Shown here: positions 36,234-44,654 of the stretch, piece after piece | Position numbering within the stretch: the first letter of the stretch is position 1 | Layout of the letters: the number at the start of each line of letters is the position of its first letter | Origin: Niabella sp. | GTDB taxonomy: Bacteria > Bacteroidota > Bacteroidia > Chitinophagales > Chitinophagaceae | Length of the DNA stretch: 64,000 nt | Assembly: GCA_017744715.1 (NCBI GenBank) | Contig: JAGIAT010000001.1 | Coordinates: forward strand, 310,001 to 374,000 | Direction of reading: 5' to 3' | Notes under the pieces: model-generated | Told to the model about the DNA's origin: nothing | What the model saw: the letters and a program-made list of their open reading frames with translations, nothing else | Databases searched by the model: none | Translations under genes and position numbers: made by a program

Positions 36234-36262
36234 TTAATTATCTTTATCATCAAGATAATTAA
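36234..36262. promoter_or_regulatory. Probable MarR operator
   Basis: Perfect 11-bp inverted arms at 36234-36244 and 36252-36262 (TTAATTATCTT and its complement) with a 7-nt centre, just before ATG 36275. A related half-site ATCATCAAGAT is repeated at 36247 and 36262. Typical autoregulatory MarR site. Confidence 0.7.
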
Positions 36263-36274
36263 TCATCAAGATAT

Positions 36275-36736
36275 ATGCAGGCATCAACAACCGAAAGTTT
36301 AAGCGACCTGGGAAGAGAGATTTCCGATGTAACCATACGCATGCACGAGGCTATTGCCCGGAGGGCCGGTCTTACAGGTGTGGATCACAAATATCTCAGT
36401 CTTATTCTGCGGCAGGGGCCGCTTACTGCAGGGGAATTATCCCACCGCACCGGTCTTACCACGGGAGCGGTAACCGCCATGATCGATCGGTTGGAGCACC
36501 GGAAGCTGGTAAGCCGTGTGCTGGACAAAACCGACCGGCGAAAGGTCCTGATCGTTGCCAATAAAACAAAGGCCAATAAACTGTTTGAACCATCCGGTCA
36601 CCGGTTGAAATCAGAAGTAGAAAAATTGATTTCAACCTACAGTAAGAAGGAAGTGCAGCTGATTGCCGGTTATCTCCGCGCATCGATCGGGATCATACAG
36701 ACATTCACCAGCGAGCTTAACAAAGAATCCGAATAG
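36275..36736 (+). CDS. MarR family transcriptional regulator
   Basis: The product has 153 residues with a winged helix core: LTAGELSHRTGLTTGAVTAM (recognition helix) and the wing LVSRVLDKTDRRKVLI. MarR dimers usually repress adjacent genes and respond to small phenolic or oxidative signals. An 11-bp dyad overlaps its promoter region. A membrane protein follows 29 bp later and is the likely co-regulated gene; the VOC gene is divergent. Confidence 0.93.
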   Translation: MQASTTESLSDLGREISDVTIRMHEAIARRAGLTGVDHKYLSLILRQGPLTAGELSHRTGLTTGAVTAMIDRLEHRKLVSRVLDKTDRRKVLIVANKTKANKLFEPSGHRLKSEVEKLISTYSKKEVQLIAGYLRASIGIIQTFTSELNKESE

Positions 36737-36765
36737 CGCTGGCAACATTTTTAAAAACTACTATA

Positions 36766-37272
36766 ATGAGCAACATTCATACAGAATATTTATCAAGGGC
36801 CGAGGGCTGGTTATTGGTAACCATCCTGGCCTATTTTTTACTAAACGGAGCGCAGCTTTTCGAAACAGCGGTACTGGTTCCCAAATGGACGGCAGCCCCG
36901 CCACATTCGTTTCAATACTTTAAAGCGCCTTACGGGGCAGACCTCAAAACCTTCTGGATCATTGCGCACTCAATCCATGAAATCACATTTATACTGGCCA
37001 TGGTTTTTTGCTGGAAAATAGATCCTGTAAGAAATAGTCTCCTGGTTCTGTTTGCCCTGCACGTTGCATTGCGGGTATGGACCCTTGCTTATTTTGCGCC
37101 CAATATTATCGAGTTCCAGGCCATTGCAAATGGCAAAGCCTTCCATATCGATTTGCTAAGCCGCACGCGGCAATGGCGAACACTCAATTATATCCGCGTT
37201 GGGGCTTTCATAGCAATATCATTCGGTCTCATTCCGCTGCTGGTAAAACTGGCCGGTTTAAAAAACGGGTGA
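36766..37272 (+). CDS. Small membrane protein downstream of MarR
   Basis: The product has 168 residues with four hydrophobic segments (WLLVTILAYFLLNGAQLFE; FWIIAHSIHEITFILAMVF; LLVLFALHVALRVWTLAYF; VGAFIAISFGLIPLLVKL). A Trp- and His-containing loop follows helix 1. This resembles the small four-helix membrane proteins such as the DUF1772 group, but the assignment is weak. It is 29 bp after the marR gene, so the two form a likely operon; a role in response to a small molecule is inferred only. Confidence 0.75.
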   Translation: MSNIHTEYLSRAEGWLLVTILAYFLLNGAQLFETAVLVPKWTAAPPHSFQYFKAPYGADLKTFWIIAHSIHEITFILAMVFCWKIDPVRNSLLVLFALHVALRVWTLAYFAPNIIEFQAIANGKAFHIDLLSRTRQWRTLNYIRVGAFIAISFGLIPLLVKLAGLKNG

Positions 37273-37400
37273 GCCTTTTTATTTCCCCAACGGTTGTGCA
37301 TATGGCAGCTTCGTTGTGTCACTCACTTCAGCACCACAATACCTGTGGTCTCCCCGGTGCCGGGCGCATCTATTGAATAAATCCTTTTCTTTGCCGGTAT

Positions 37401-38027
37401 ATGGCTGATCCGTTTATATCCAAGGCGTTTCTCATCGGCGATCGTCGCCTGGAAATTTTTATGCCTCCGCCGGATGTTGTACAACAGGCATATATACATA
37501 ATAAAAATGCGGCCTATTGGGCGCAGGTATGGCCGGCTGCCGTTGGCCTTTGTATATTCTTACAGCAGCATCCGCAATATATAACCGGTCAAAAAGTGCT
37601 GGAACTGGCTGCGGGTCTGGGCTTGCCGGGGTTGTACGCGGCCTCACTGGCCAGGCGGGTAACCATCAGCGATAAAGAAGCCCTTGCCGGCAGTTATGTA
37701 AAAAGATCGGCAACGCACTTACAACTGAACAATGTAACAGTTGAGGCCCTGGATTGGAAGGATGCCATTGCACAGCCATTGCCCGATGTGGTGTTGCTCA
37801 GCGATGTAAACTACGCGCCGGAGGTATTTGCGGAACTAAAAAAAGTGATCGGCCACTTTCTGCAACAGGCCGTTACAGTAATCATCAGCACGCCGCAACG
37901 GCTGGTGGCAAAACCATTTATTACAACCCTGCTCCCTTATGCGGCGGTGCAATGGAGCACTGCTGTAGCCCTTGATAACCGGGAAGCCGATGTAAGCGTT
38001 TTTGTATTAACCGGGCAGCAGCCGTGA
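37401..38027 (+). CDS. Class I SAM-dependent methyltransferase (MT16-like)
   Basis: The product has 208 residues. SAM-binding motif I is VLELAAGLGLPGLYAASLA, and the acidic loop after strand 2 is ISDKE. The post-I and motif IV region reads VVLLSDVNYAPEVF. The NAAYWAQVWPAA segment ahead of motif I is typical of the lysine methyltransferase 16 group, so a protein side chain is a possible substrate. It has no close partner. Confidence 0.87.
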   Translation: MADPFISKAFLIGDRRLEIFMPPPDVVQQAYIHNKNAAYWAQVWPAAVGLCIFLQQHPQYITGQKVLELAAGLGLPGLYAASLARRVTISDKEALAGSYVKRSATHLQLNNVTVEALDWKDAIAQPLPDVVLLSDVNYAPEVFAELKKVIGHFLQQAVTVIISTPQRLVAKPFITTLLPYAAVQWSTAVALDNREADVSVFVLTGQQP

Positions 38028-38353
38028 GCGGTTTTATGATTGCGGGTTCGAAATATTCAGGATCATATACAGTTCCCATTTCAGTAATGGCACAAAAATA
38101 AATCCTTAAAGCGGGTGGATCGTACCGGTGAAGAGGTTAAAGGCGCTCAGTGATGGGGCATATCTGTGCAGCAAAATTACAGCCCGCGGCCGGTTGCGCG
38201 AATGTACCGTTTGTCAAAAAAGAAAACCAGCATTACCGTCAGGCTCCGTTTCCACACGCTTCAGTACACGGTTCCTGCACTTCATCGCAATAGATTTGTC
38301 AAAAGCCGCCCGGGAACTGAGTTTTGTGCGATCAAACAAAAGTAATAATTAAG
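38028..38353. other. Intergenic region with nothing recognisable
   Basis: About 325 bases. An open frame at 38128-38352 is rich in Arg and Ser, lacks family motifs and is not supported. No clear hairpin or -7 box was found. Confidence 0.6.
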
Positions 38354-39106
38354 ATGAACCCGCTGCTGAAGAGACCCCTGCAACGATTTTTAAAGGCAAC
38401 GTTTTTACAAAGCCTGGTATTTTCCCTGCCTGTGTATGCAGGCCTGCGCCTGGTATTTTATGGAATGGATTTTAGTCTGCTGGAGGACCTGCGCATCCTG
38501 TGCAACTATATCGGTACCGGCTGGCTGCTGACTACCCTGCCCGCCCTTGCGGGCGTACCGTTCCTGCGCTGGACAAAACTGTTTATGAAAAGCCGGGTAC
38601 AAAAAAGCCGGCGCACCTGGGTACAAACCGCATTGGTAGTGCTGCTGCTGGCAGGGTTTTTATACAGCTGCCAGGCACAGCCTGCCGGCACGCAGCGGCA
38701 ATCGGGCACCGGGCTGGTAACCCAATGGAAGGGAATTACCGCTACTAAAAGCCGTGTGGTTATGAATAAGGAAGTATTGGGGCATCATGATATTCCCCTG
38801 GGCGAATCCTTTGAGATCATCAACACCGGTGTAAAAGGTCTGGTAGCAAAGGGTGGCAAAGTTTCTGTAGGCTGTGCGCTTACTATAACCGATCTTAAAG
38901 GAACGGTATTGATGGCTGAGCAGGACCTGTTTGCCGGCGCGGATATTTTTGACGCCCGCCAGCTGGATTATTTGCGCTGTACCGTTAACACCGGTAAACC
39001 GATGAATTGGGAGCAGACGTATAAAGTACAGGTACGGTTCTGGGATAAGTTTGGTAAGGGGGGGCTGACCAATACACTGATGATCCGGATCATTGATCTG
39101 CCCTGA
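38354..39106 (+). CDS. Hypothetical membrane protein with C-terminal extracytoplasmic domain
   Basis: The product has 250 residues from ATG 38354. Three hydrophobic helices are seen (FLQSLVFSLPVYAGLRLVFY; YIGTGWLLTTLPALAGVPF; TWVQTALVVLLLAGFLYSC). The last 140 residues form a beta-rich domain that includes NKEVLGHHDIPLGESFEI and VQVRFWDKFGKGGLTNTL. I do not recognise the family. The C-terminal part probably lies outside the cytosol. It is not clearly linked to its neighbours. Confidence 0.72.
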   Translation: MNPLLKRPLQRFLKATFLQSLVFSLPVYAGLRLVFYGMDFSLLEDLRILCNYIGTGWLLTTLPALAGVPFLRWTKLFMKSRVQKSRRTWVQTALVVLLLAGFLYSCQAQPAGTQRQSGTGLVTQWKGITATKSRVVMNKEVLGHHDIPLGESFEIINTGVKGLVAKGGKVSVGCALTITDLKGTVLMAEQDLFAGADIFDARQLDYLRCTVNTGKPMNWEQTYKVQVRFWDKFGKGGLTNTLMIRIIDLP

Positions 39107-39298
39107 GGCTAACCGTTGCTTCACTGGTTTTATGACCGGCAATGCTTTTATACAACCCCTTAACCGTAAGGCAATTGGTAAGCGTTATAAATTTCAATAA
39201 TAACTTTTGGCATCCGGAGCATGGTTTTTTACAGTTCATGCATATTCATTACCGGAGGGCCCTGTTTCATCTTTTTTTTGCGCAAAAATTACCAGAAG

Positions 39299-40585
39299 AT
39301 GAAAAAATGGATACGCCCCCTTTATACCATGCTGACGACTTTTGTGGGAATGGCATTGCTGCTGAACGCATGTAAAAAGGATCCGGTAAAAAATGAGGGA
39401 AACCATGTTACAGTGGTCCCTGCTGTACAACCAAAAGGAACCAGCACCGGTGCTGCCGTTACCAAAACCATTGGTCCTGCCGGCGGCACCCTGCAATCCG
39501 GTAACGGGGCGCTTACCATCACTATTCCGCAAGGAGCGTTAAGCGCGGAAACGCTCATTGGCATCGAACCGGTTACCAATACCAACGTGGCGGGCATTGG
39601 CGGTTCTTACCGTTTAACACCACATGGGCAGCAATTTGCAAAACCGGTTATGCTTACCTGTTCCTGGGCAGCCAATGCAGACTCGGCCGGGCTCTTGCAA
39701 ACCCTGGGCATGGCTTTTCAGGAAGATGATGGAGTATGGAAGTTTGTGGGAGCCAACAATTCGAATCTGGCTCAGAAAACAGTGAGTTTTAATACCACGC
39801 ATTTCAGCGACTGGTCGCTCATGAACCGGCTTTCCTTAGCGCCGTATTATGCCGAACTGGAAACCGGTCAAAAGCAAACCATCAGGGCGCTTGTTTTTAC
39901 GGATATTATCACAAACGATCTGCTGGCGCCACTCGCCAATGATCCGGACGGGCCTTACTATGAACGGGGATATCCGGTTGGCAACCCGGTGCCGTTGCCA
40001 TCTAAATTTATCAAAAGCTGGGAGCTGAACGGTCCGGGAAAAATAACCAACGCAACCGCTAATGCAGTGGAATACCAGGCGCCGCAATCGGTAAACGGGT
40101 CTGCAACGGCCACCATTACCGTGGAACTGAATGCTCCGGTGACCGGAAAGTTTATGCTGCTCTCTACACTAAAGATCAGCAGTGATGAATGGGTTGAACT
40201 GAGTATAGGCGGCGGCGCGGTGACGCGCTTCCCGGGTACGGCAATAAAGGCCGGAACTATTTATATGCTTTCCAACGAGGAAGACGAAGGCGGCGGATAT
40301 TTTTTATTAACCTGGCCCGGTGAAGTGGGCAGCTATGCCTGGGACCTGGAAAACCAGGGAACGCATTTTCATTTTCAAACACCGCAAACAACCTATATGA
40401 GCAAATACATTGAGGATTCAAAAAGCCCGCTGAAACCCAGCGGCGGAAATGTAACCATTACAAAACTGGCCAACGGCAGGGTAGAAGGCAATTTTACCGT
40501 AACCAATGCCGGTTATGGGCCCACATTGATGCAAAAGACCAGTGCCCAGGGGCGGTTTAAAACAAAAGTATTTATTCCCCAATAA
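39299..40585 (+). CDS. ZU5-domain-containing lipoprotein
   Basis: The product has 428 residues from ATG 39299, with lipobox LLNAC. A ZU5-like domain lies around residues 50-140 (GGTLQSGNGALTITIPQGAL; SYRLTPHGQQFAKPVML), a fold used for protein contact and found in bacterial surface proteins. A large beta-rich region follows. It is likely surface-exposed. A strong terminator lies just downstream (40616-40640), so it is transcribed alone. Confidence 0.8.
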   Translation: MKKWIRPLYTMLTTFVGMALLLNACKKDPVKNEGNHVTVVPAVQPKGTSTGAAVTKTIGPAGGTLQSGNGALTITIPQGALSAETLIGIEPVTNTNVAGIGGSYRLTPHGQQFAKPVMLTCSWAANADSAGLLQTLGMAFQEDDGVWKFVGANNSNLAQKTVSFNTTHFSDWSLMNRLSLAPYYAELETGQKQTIRALVFTDIITNDLLAPLANDPDGPYYERGYPVGNPVPLPSKFIKSWELNGPGKITNATANAVEYQAPQSVNGSATATITVELNAPVTGKFMLLSTLKISSDEWVELSIGGGAVTRFPGTAIKAGTIYMLSNEEDEGGGYFLLTWPGEVGSYAWDLENQGTHFHFQTPQTTYMSKYIEDSKSPLKPSGGNVTITKLANGRVEGNFTVTNAGYGPTLMQKTSAQGRFKTKVFIPQ

Positions 40586-40615
40586 TTATAACGGAACCCT
40601 TATTAATTGCTTATC

Positions 40616-40640
40616 ACCGCCCGGAGGGGCGGTTTTTTTT
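40616..40640 (+). terminator. Terminator after the ZU5 lipoprotein gene
   Basis: ACCGCCC/GGGCGGT 7-bp stem (40616-40622 with 40627-40633), GGAG loop, run of eight T. Confidence 0.9.
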
Positions 40641-40866
40641 GTCTATTTTATGTGCCTGCCCTTGCTGAGCCTGCACGTTCCGGAAGGATCCTGTATCAGA
40701 AAAAGGCAATCTCCCACGTAAGCCTCCCGGCTGATAAACGGCTGTAGGCGTTGCCAAATACAACGGATAGGGATTCGTTGGTTTGGATACCGCTGCTGTT
40801 ATTAATCAGGCATATTGTTTGTGCCCTTTTACGGGAGACCTGATTTTTTAATAAAACACTTGTATC

Positions 40867-41193
40867 ATGGAAACAGCTGGAAATCACCTGGCGGAATTGC
40901 TGAATCGCTGTGCCGCGGCCTGCGATCATTGTGCAGCCGCCTGTTTGCGGGAAGAAATGGTAGAACACCTGGCCGATTGTATCCGGACGGATATTGCCTG
41001 TGCCTCTGTTTGCCGGACCACGGCACAATTGCTGGAATTGGGTGTTGGCGAGCAAAACGCCTTATTGCTCTGTGCAGAGGTATGTAAGTTATGTGCAGAT
41101 GAGTGTAACAAACATGAGCATGACCATTGCCGGGCCTGTGCTGAAATCTGCAACGAATGCGCGGTGGAATGCGGTCAGTCGGCCGTTGCATAA
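40867..41193 (+). CDS. Four-helix bundle Cys-rich copper-binding protein (Csp/DUF326-like)
   Basis: The product has 108 residues, including 16 Cys (15, 19, 22, 26, 38, 45, 49, 69, 73, 76, 80, 88, 91, 95, 98, 102) in CxxC and CxxxC spacing along helices. This is the pattern of bacterial copper storage proteins and the related DUF326 family. No signal peptide is visible, so it is cytosolic (Csp3-like). It could store or buffer Cu(I). No copper exporter or sensor lies nearby. Confidence 0.88.
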   Translation: METAGNHLAELLNRCAAACDHCAAACLREEMVEHLADCIRTDIACASVCRTTAQLLELGVGEQNALLLCAEVCKLCADECNKHEHDHCRACAEICNECAVECGQSAVA

Positions 41194-41244
41194 CGGTGTT
41201 GAAATTTTTCCCCGATCTGCGTATCTTACTGCCTAAAAGCATCT

Positions 41245-41943
41245 ATGAAGCAAAGAGGATGGATGATTTGGGCCATAATTATGATCATGTTATATAGTTG
41301 CAATGAATCCACCGGTAGTGGCAGCTATCCCCTTACCCCGCCCGAACAGGCTATATGCGATCGTTTGCACCTGAACCCGGGGATCATACAGGCGTTGCGG
41401 CAATACAGCCAGGTTCCTGTAGAAGCGTTTCATTATTCGCTCGGAAAAATGCATTCCGGCGATACAGTAACGGAGCTGGATCCCATCCGGCTGCTGGGCA
41501 TTATTTTTAATGAAACAGAAGATAACGCCTACGAGCTGATCTATAAATTAAAGGACAGCCTGCATAACAAGGGCTATACGATCTTTAAAGTGGAGCTGAC
41601 AGGAGAGGCCGGCAACTGGAAGCACAGTGTGGGGATTGTTAAGGAAACAGATCCATATCGCATCCTTAAGCAAATGGCAACGGCCGGTATTAACTATGAT
41701 ATTACAAACGACAGCCTGATAACGATCATTAAAGACCTGGATAAAAAATACCAGCTGGAACTGATCGGGGCCTCCGGCGATTACTGTGAGTTCATCATTC
41801 ACCGCCCGCCGGCAGACTGGACCCAACTGGCAAAGGAAGTATATGCCATTTGCCCGGACACGGTTGACCAGGGGGTGGGTTCTGTAGAGGAGCTGGCACG
41901 GGAACTAAAGCAAAACCGGCGGTTGTATTTCTGGTGGGATTAG
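41245..41943 (+). CDS. DUF4253 domain lipoprotein
   Basis: The product has 232 residues with a lipoprotein signal ending MLYSC. The C-terminal half matches DUF4253: DPYRILKQMATAGINYDI, LELIGASGDYCEFI, then AKEVYAICPDTVDQGVG and final LYFWWD. The function of this domain is not known. The stop codon lies shortly before the GNAT gene at 42039, so the two may be co-transcribed. Confidence 0.85.
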   Translation: MKQRGWMIWAIIMIMLYSCNESTGSGSYPLTPPEQAICDRLHLNPGIIQALRQYSQVPVEAFHYSLGKMHSGDTVTELDPIRLLGIIFNETEDNAYELIYKLKDSLHNKGYTIFKVELTGEAGNWKHSVGIVKETDPYRILKQMATAGINYDITNDSLITIIKDLDKKYQLELIGASGDYCEFIIHRPPADWTQLAKEVYAICPDTVDQGVGSVEELARELKQNRRLYFWWD

Positions 41944-42038
41944 TATGTATTGGATTTGTAAGGCCGGTATATCCGGCGCATCAGAACGGTGTTGCACAGC
42001 ATCGTTTTTTTTACGAGTATTGCAGTTTAAGAACGCGT

Positions 42039-42572
42039 ATGATACCACAGCAACATGAACTGGAACTACGTATTGCCACTGCTGCGGATGCGGCCGGCAT
42101 CTGGCAGCTGTTGCAGCAGGCAATTGAAAAAAGAAAGCAGGAAGGCAGCACCCAGTGGCAGGATGGGTATCCCAACCCCGACGTAGTGGCAAAGGATATT
42201 GAAAACGGATATGGATATGTTTGTACCGATGAAACCGGCGCTGTTACAGGGTATACGGCGCTGATCTTTGATGGGGAACCGGCTTATGAAGCGCTGGAGG
42301 GGAAATGGCTTACCGATCGCCCCTATGCCGTCATTCACCGGCTGGCAACGGCAACCGGGCAAAAGGCAGTAAAAGGATTGGGTACGCGGATCATGACTGC
42401 GGTGGAAACGGTTTGCCGGCAACAGGGCATTTTCAGTATCAGGGCCGATACCAATTTTGATAATACCGGTATGCTGCGGGTATTTGAAAAACTGGGATAT
42501 ACCTATTGCGGGGAAGTGTATTTCCGCGGGGCCGCCCGTAAGGCCTTTGAAAAAAAGCTGGACACGGAATAG
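42039..42572 (+). CDS. GNAT family N-acetyltransferase
   Basis: The product has 177 residues from ATG 42039. GNAT motif A is read in VIHRLATATGQKAVKGLGTR, with a G-L-G-T pyrophosphate loop, followed by IRADTNFDNTGMLRVFEKLG in motif B. It acetylates an unknown amine with acetyl-CoA. An open frame upstream to 41934 overlaps the preceding gene and lacks GNAT features, so the shorter start is preferred. Confidence 0.88.
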   Translation: MIPQQHELELRIATAADAAGIWQLLQQAIEKRKQEGSTQWQDGYPNPDVVAKDIENGYGYVCTDETGAVTGYTALIFDGEPAYEALEGKWLTDRPYAVIHRLATATGQKAVKGLGTRIMTAVETVCRQQGIFSIRADTNFDNTGMLRVFEKLGYTYCGEVYFRGAARKAFEKKLDTE

Positions 42573-42614
42573 GCCTTTTATATCTGGATAATAAAATTGA
42601 AGCCTGTATTACGA

Positions 42615-43043
42615 TTAATACTGGTAAAGCAGTGGCTGAGACCATCCATTCAGATTAAAGGACACCTTATGGGCGCCGGCAACCCGCAGTGGCCGGATGT
42701 TTACAGATATCTTTTTTGAAAATGCAGCGGCACATAATTCATTATTAACAAGGCGCAACTTCAGGTAACGTTGTACCGGATAAGACTCCGCAACGCGGTC
42801 CGCATCAATAATACTGGTTTCCCAGGTGCCGCCGCTGCAACCGCTGGCGCCAAATGTAATAAAGAGCGAATCCCCCAGGATGCCCGCCTTTGAAATGTTG
42901 TAATTATTGGTAATGGTAGCCTGGTATTGCTGTTCGCTGATGACTAATTCCTTTTGCAGACTGTCGTCAGCGGGCAGGGCAGTTTTCCTGTTGCAGGCGG
43001 CAACAACCATAAGAGGGAGTAATAGCAGAACGATCGGCTTCAT
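42615..43043 (-). CDS. Hypothetical lipoprotein
   Basis: The product has 142 residues from ATG 43043, with lipobox VVAAC. It has a beta-rich mature part with GASGCSGGTWETSI and LRLVNNELCAAAFSKKISVNI, including two further Cys that may form a disulfide. Upstream in-frame codons to 43202 form no signal and overlap the divergent promoter region. The family is not recognised. Confidence 0.75.
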   Translation of the reverse strand: MKPIVLLLLPLMVVAACNRKTALPADDSLQKELVISEQQYQATITNNYNISKAGILGDSLFITFGASGCSGGTWETSIIDADRVAESYPVQRYLKLRLVNNELCAAAFSKKISVNIRPLRVAGAHKVSFNLNGWSQPLLYQY

Positions 43044-43150
43044 ATAGCTTGTTTTAAAGATAAAACGCAGGAGCACCCGGTTTCGCAACAGGGGCACTGG
43101 TGTTTTATAGCTAAAAACACAGATGCGGCTCAACAAGAATTTTAAATATC

Positions 43151-43187
43151 GCAACCGTCGTTTAACTTTAAGAAAAATAACGGTTGC
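43151..43187. promoter_or_regulatory. Inverted repeat overlapping the TTG start of the gene at 43184
   Basis: Perfect 8-bp arms GCAACCGT (43151-43158) and ACGGTTGC (43180-43187) flank a -7-like TAACTTTA (43163-43170). The right arm contains the TTG start codon. Candidate operator or near-leaderless start. Confidence 0.4.
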
Positions 43188-43852
43188 AGTTAAAAAAGAC
43201 ATTTACAGAATATAGAACAATCTACCTGTTGCCGGTGGCAGGCGTGCTCCTGTTTGTATTACTGTATATCATTGCCACCTTTTTTTATCCGGGCGGTTCA
43301 CAGGCCAACAAAAATGCCCCGGGCTTTAGCTGGCTGCACAACTACTGGTGTAATCTTTTAAACAACCAGGCGGTCAACGGGCAGCTGAATCCTGCCAAAT
43401 GGTGGGCCCGGGTGGGCATGGCGGTGTTGGGGGCCACGTTTTGTATTTTCTGGTGGCAGTTTTTTTATTACACAGGTTTTTCAAAAGCAGCCCGTGCGGC
43501 AATTACAGGCTGTGGCGCAATGGCAATGGTGCTGGGTATGTTCCTTTCATCGGCTGCGCATGACGTATTGGTGATTCTTTCCAGTGTGCTGGGTTTTATT
43601 GCAATGGCTTTCACGTTTGCCGGGTTGTTCCGTTTGAAGTGGCATGGCCTCTTTCGTTTGGGCATTCTCAATATTCTTCTGGTGCTTCTCAATAACCTGT
43701 GCTACTATACGCCCTCACTGATCTACCTGCTTCCCCTGGTACAAAAGATTACGTTTTTACTATTCCTGGTGTGGGTATGCCTGATCTGTTTCCGGATGCG
43801 GAGTGCTGTAATGATGTCGTATGGCAAACCTCCGGTCGCCGGTGGCGCATGA
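43184..43852 (+). CDS. Six-helix integral membrane protein
   Basis: The product has 222 residues with about six hydrophobic segments (YLLPVAGVLLFVLLYIIATF; VGMAVLGATFCIFWWQFF; AMAMVLGMFLSSAAHDVLVI; VLGFIAMAFTFAGLFRL; LGILNILLVLLNNL; ITFLLFLVWVCLICF). The pattern LHNYWCNLLN after helix 1 resembles DUF998-like proteins, but this is weak. The start is TTG 43184; no ATG exists close to the first helix. It is divergent from the lipoprotein at 42615. Confidence 0.75.
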   Translation: MQLKKTFTEYRTIYLLPVAGVLLFVLLYIIATFFYPGGSQANKNAPGFSWLHNYWCNLLNNQAVNGQLNPAKWWARVGMAVLGATFCIFWWQFFYYTGFSKAARAAITGCGAMAMVLGMFLSSAAHDVLVILSSVLGFIAMAFTFAGLFRLKWHGLFRLGILNILLVLLNNLCYYTPSLIYLLPLVQKITFLLFLVWVCLICFRMRSAVMMSYGKPPVAGGA

Positions 43853-44098
43853 ATCGCATCTTGCCATTGAGGAACCGAAAAAATCTGCGCAGTGTTCTTG
43901 TGATTATTGGTACATGCCTTCAGATTTTCCCGATTTCGAAATTTCTTTTCCCGATTTTGAAAATCGATTCCTGTTATAAGTAACAACTTTGCTTCTTTGT
44001 TAAAGGATAAATGTTGATAACCTGTAACACCGGTCCGGGGTAAACAAGCAACTCCGGAAACCTTCTCATAATAAGCAATCAAGTGGCCGCGCGGATCT

Positions 44099-44420
44099 CT
44101 ATCGGGGCGGCTTTTTTTTAATTGTTTGCGGGAACGGGTGCTTCCGTTTTTTTACCGGTTCAGGCCAGCAGTTATGGGACCGGCCGTTACGCCCAATGAT
44201 TTTATGAAAATCGTATGCTCCATGCGGGATATTCCCGAATTCAAAATGCCCGTTATCATCCGGCATGGTTTGTTTTTTGGGGTGCAACAGTACTGCAGTT
44301 GCATTTTCCTTAGGCTGATGGCCGGCACTTCATACGCGGCCGGCTATAATACCGGACTGTTTTCCCTGGGCAAGCACGGCCGTTTTCATCGCAGAAAGCA
44401 GGAGTACAAGCGAAACAGGA
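44099..44420 (-). pseudogene. Decayed N-terminus of a TonB-dependent receptor or similar outer-membrane protein
   Basis: On the minus strand SLVLLLSAMKTAVLAQ (signal peptide) is followed by GKQSGIIAGRV, an in-frame TGA (44330-44332), then SAGHQPKENATAVLL, MPDDNGHFEFGNIPHGAYDF. This is a carboxypeptidase-regulatory-like start (GxIxGxVxS ... ENATVLL ... DxNGHFxFxNIPxGxY). Similarity ends near 44190 with no barrel behind it. The stop and truncation mark a dead gene. Confidence 0.65.
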
Positions 44421-44604
44421 TCGAAAACTATGCAGTCTTTAATGGTAATTTGGTTATTACGTATTGATTAAAAAAATATTGATCAACGGGATGCAAAAAT
44501 AGAAGCGGGTATTTCCGCCTGCTTACGGGACCAGGAATATTTAACCGGCATTGTTTTTTGATGATACTGGCTTATATTTATAATAGCTCTTCGAGTTTAT
44601 AATT

Positions 44605-44633
44605 GTTCTTCGATACTTTAAATGTTGAAGAAC
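44605..44633. promoter_or_regulatory. Inverted repeat before the encapsulin gene
   Basis: Perfect 7-bp arms GTTCTTC (44605-44611) and GAAGAAC (44627-44633) enclose a -7-like TACTTTAA (44614-44621). A direct repeat TCTTCGA starts at 44589 and 44607. A regulator site is plausible. Confidence 0.45.
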
Positions 44634-44654
44634 TCCAAACTAAAACATAAGAAT

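Larger units (their letters stand above)
43853..44654. other. Intergenic region with a decayed receptor fragment and the encapsulin promoter
   Basis: About 800 bases. A terminator-like GC stem with a run of eight T (44086-44119) and the TonB-receptor N-terminal remnant (44099-44420, minus strand) lie here. The last 60 bases hold a dyad just before the encapsulin gene. The plus-strand open frame at 44126-44467 is a shadow of the remnant. Confidence 0.65.

Noticed and set aside
38128..38352. 74-codon open frame before the membrane protein at 38354
   Set aside because: It is rich in Arg and Ser with no motif and runs into the next gene's start.
40696..41055. Minus-strand open frame of 119 codons
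   Set aside because: It overlaps the Cys-rich copper protein gene and has no features of its own.
44126..44467. Plus-strand open frame of 113 codons
   Set aside because: It is antisense to the receptor N-terminal remnant and has no recognisable protein features.
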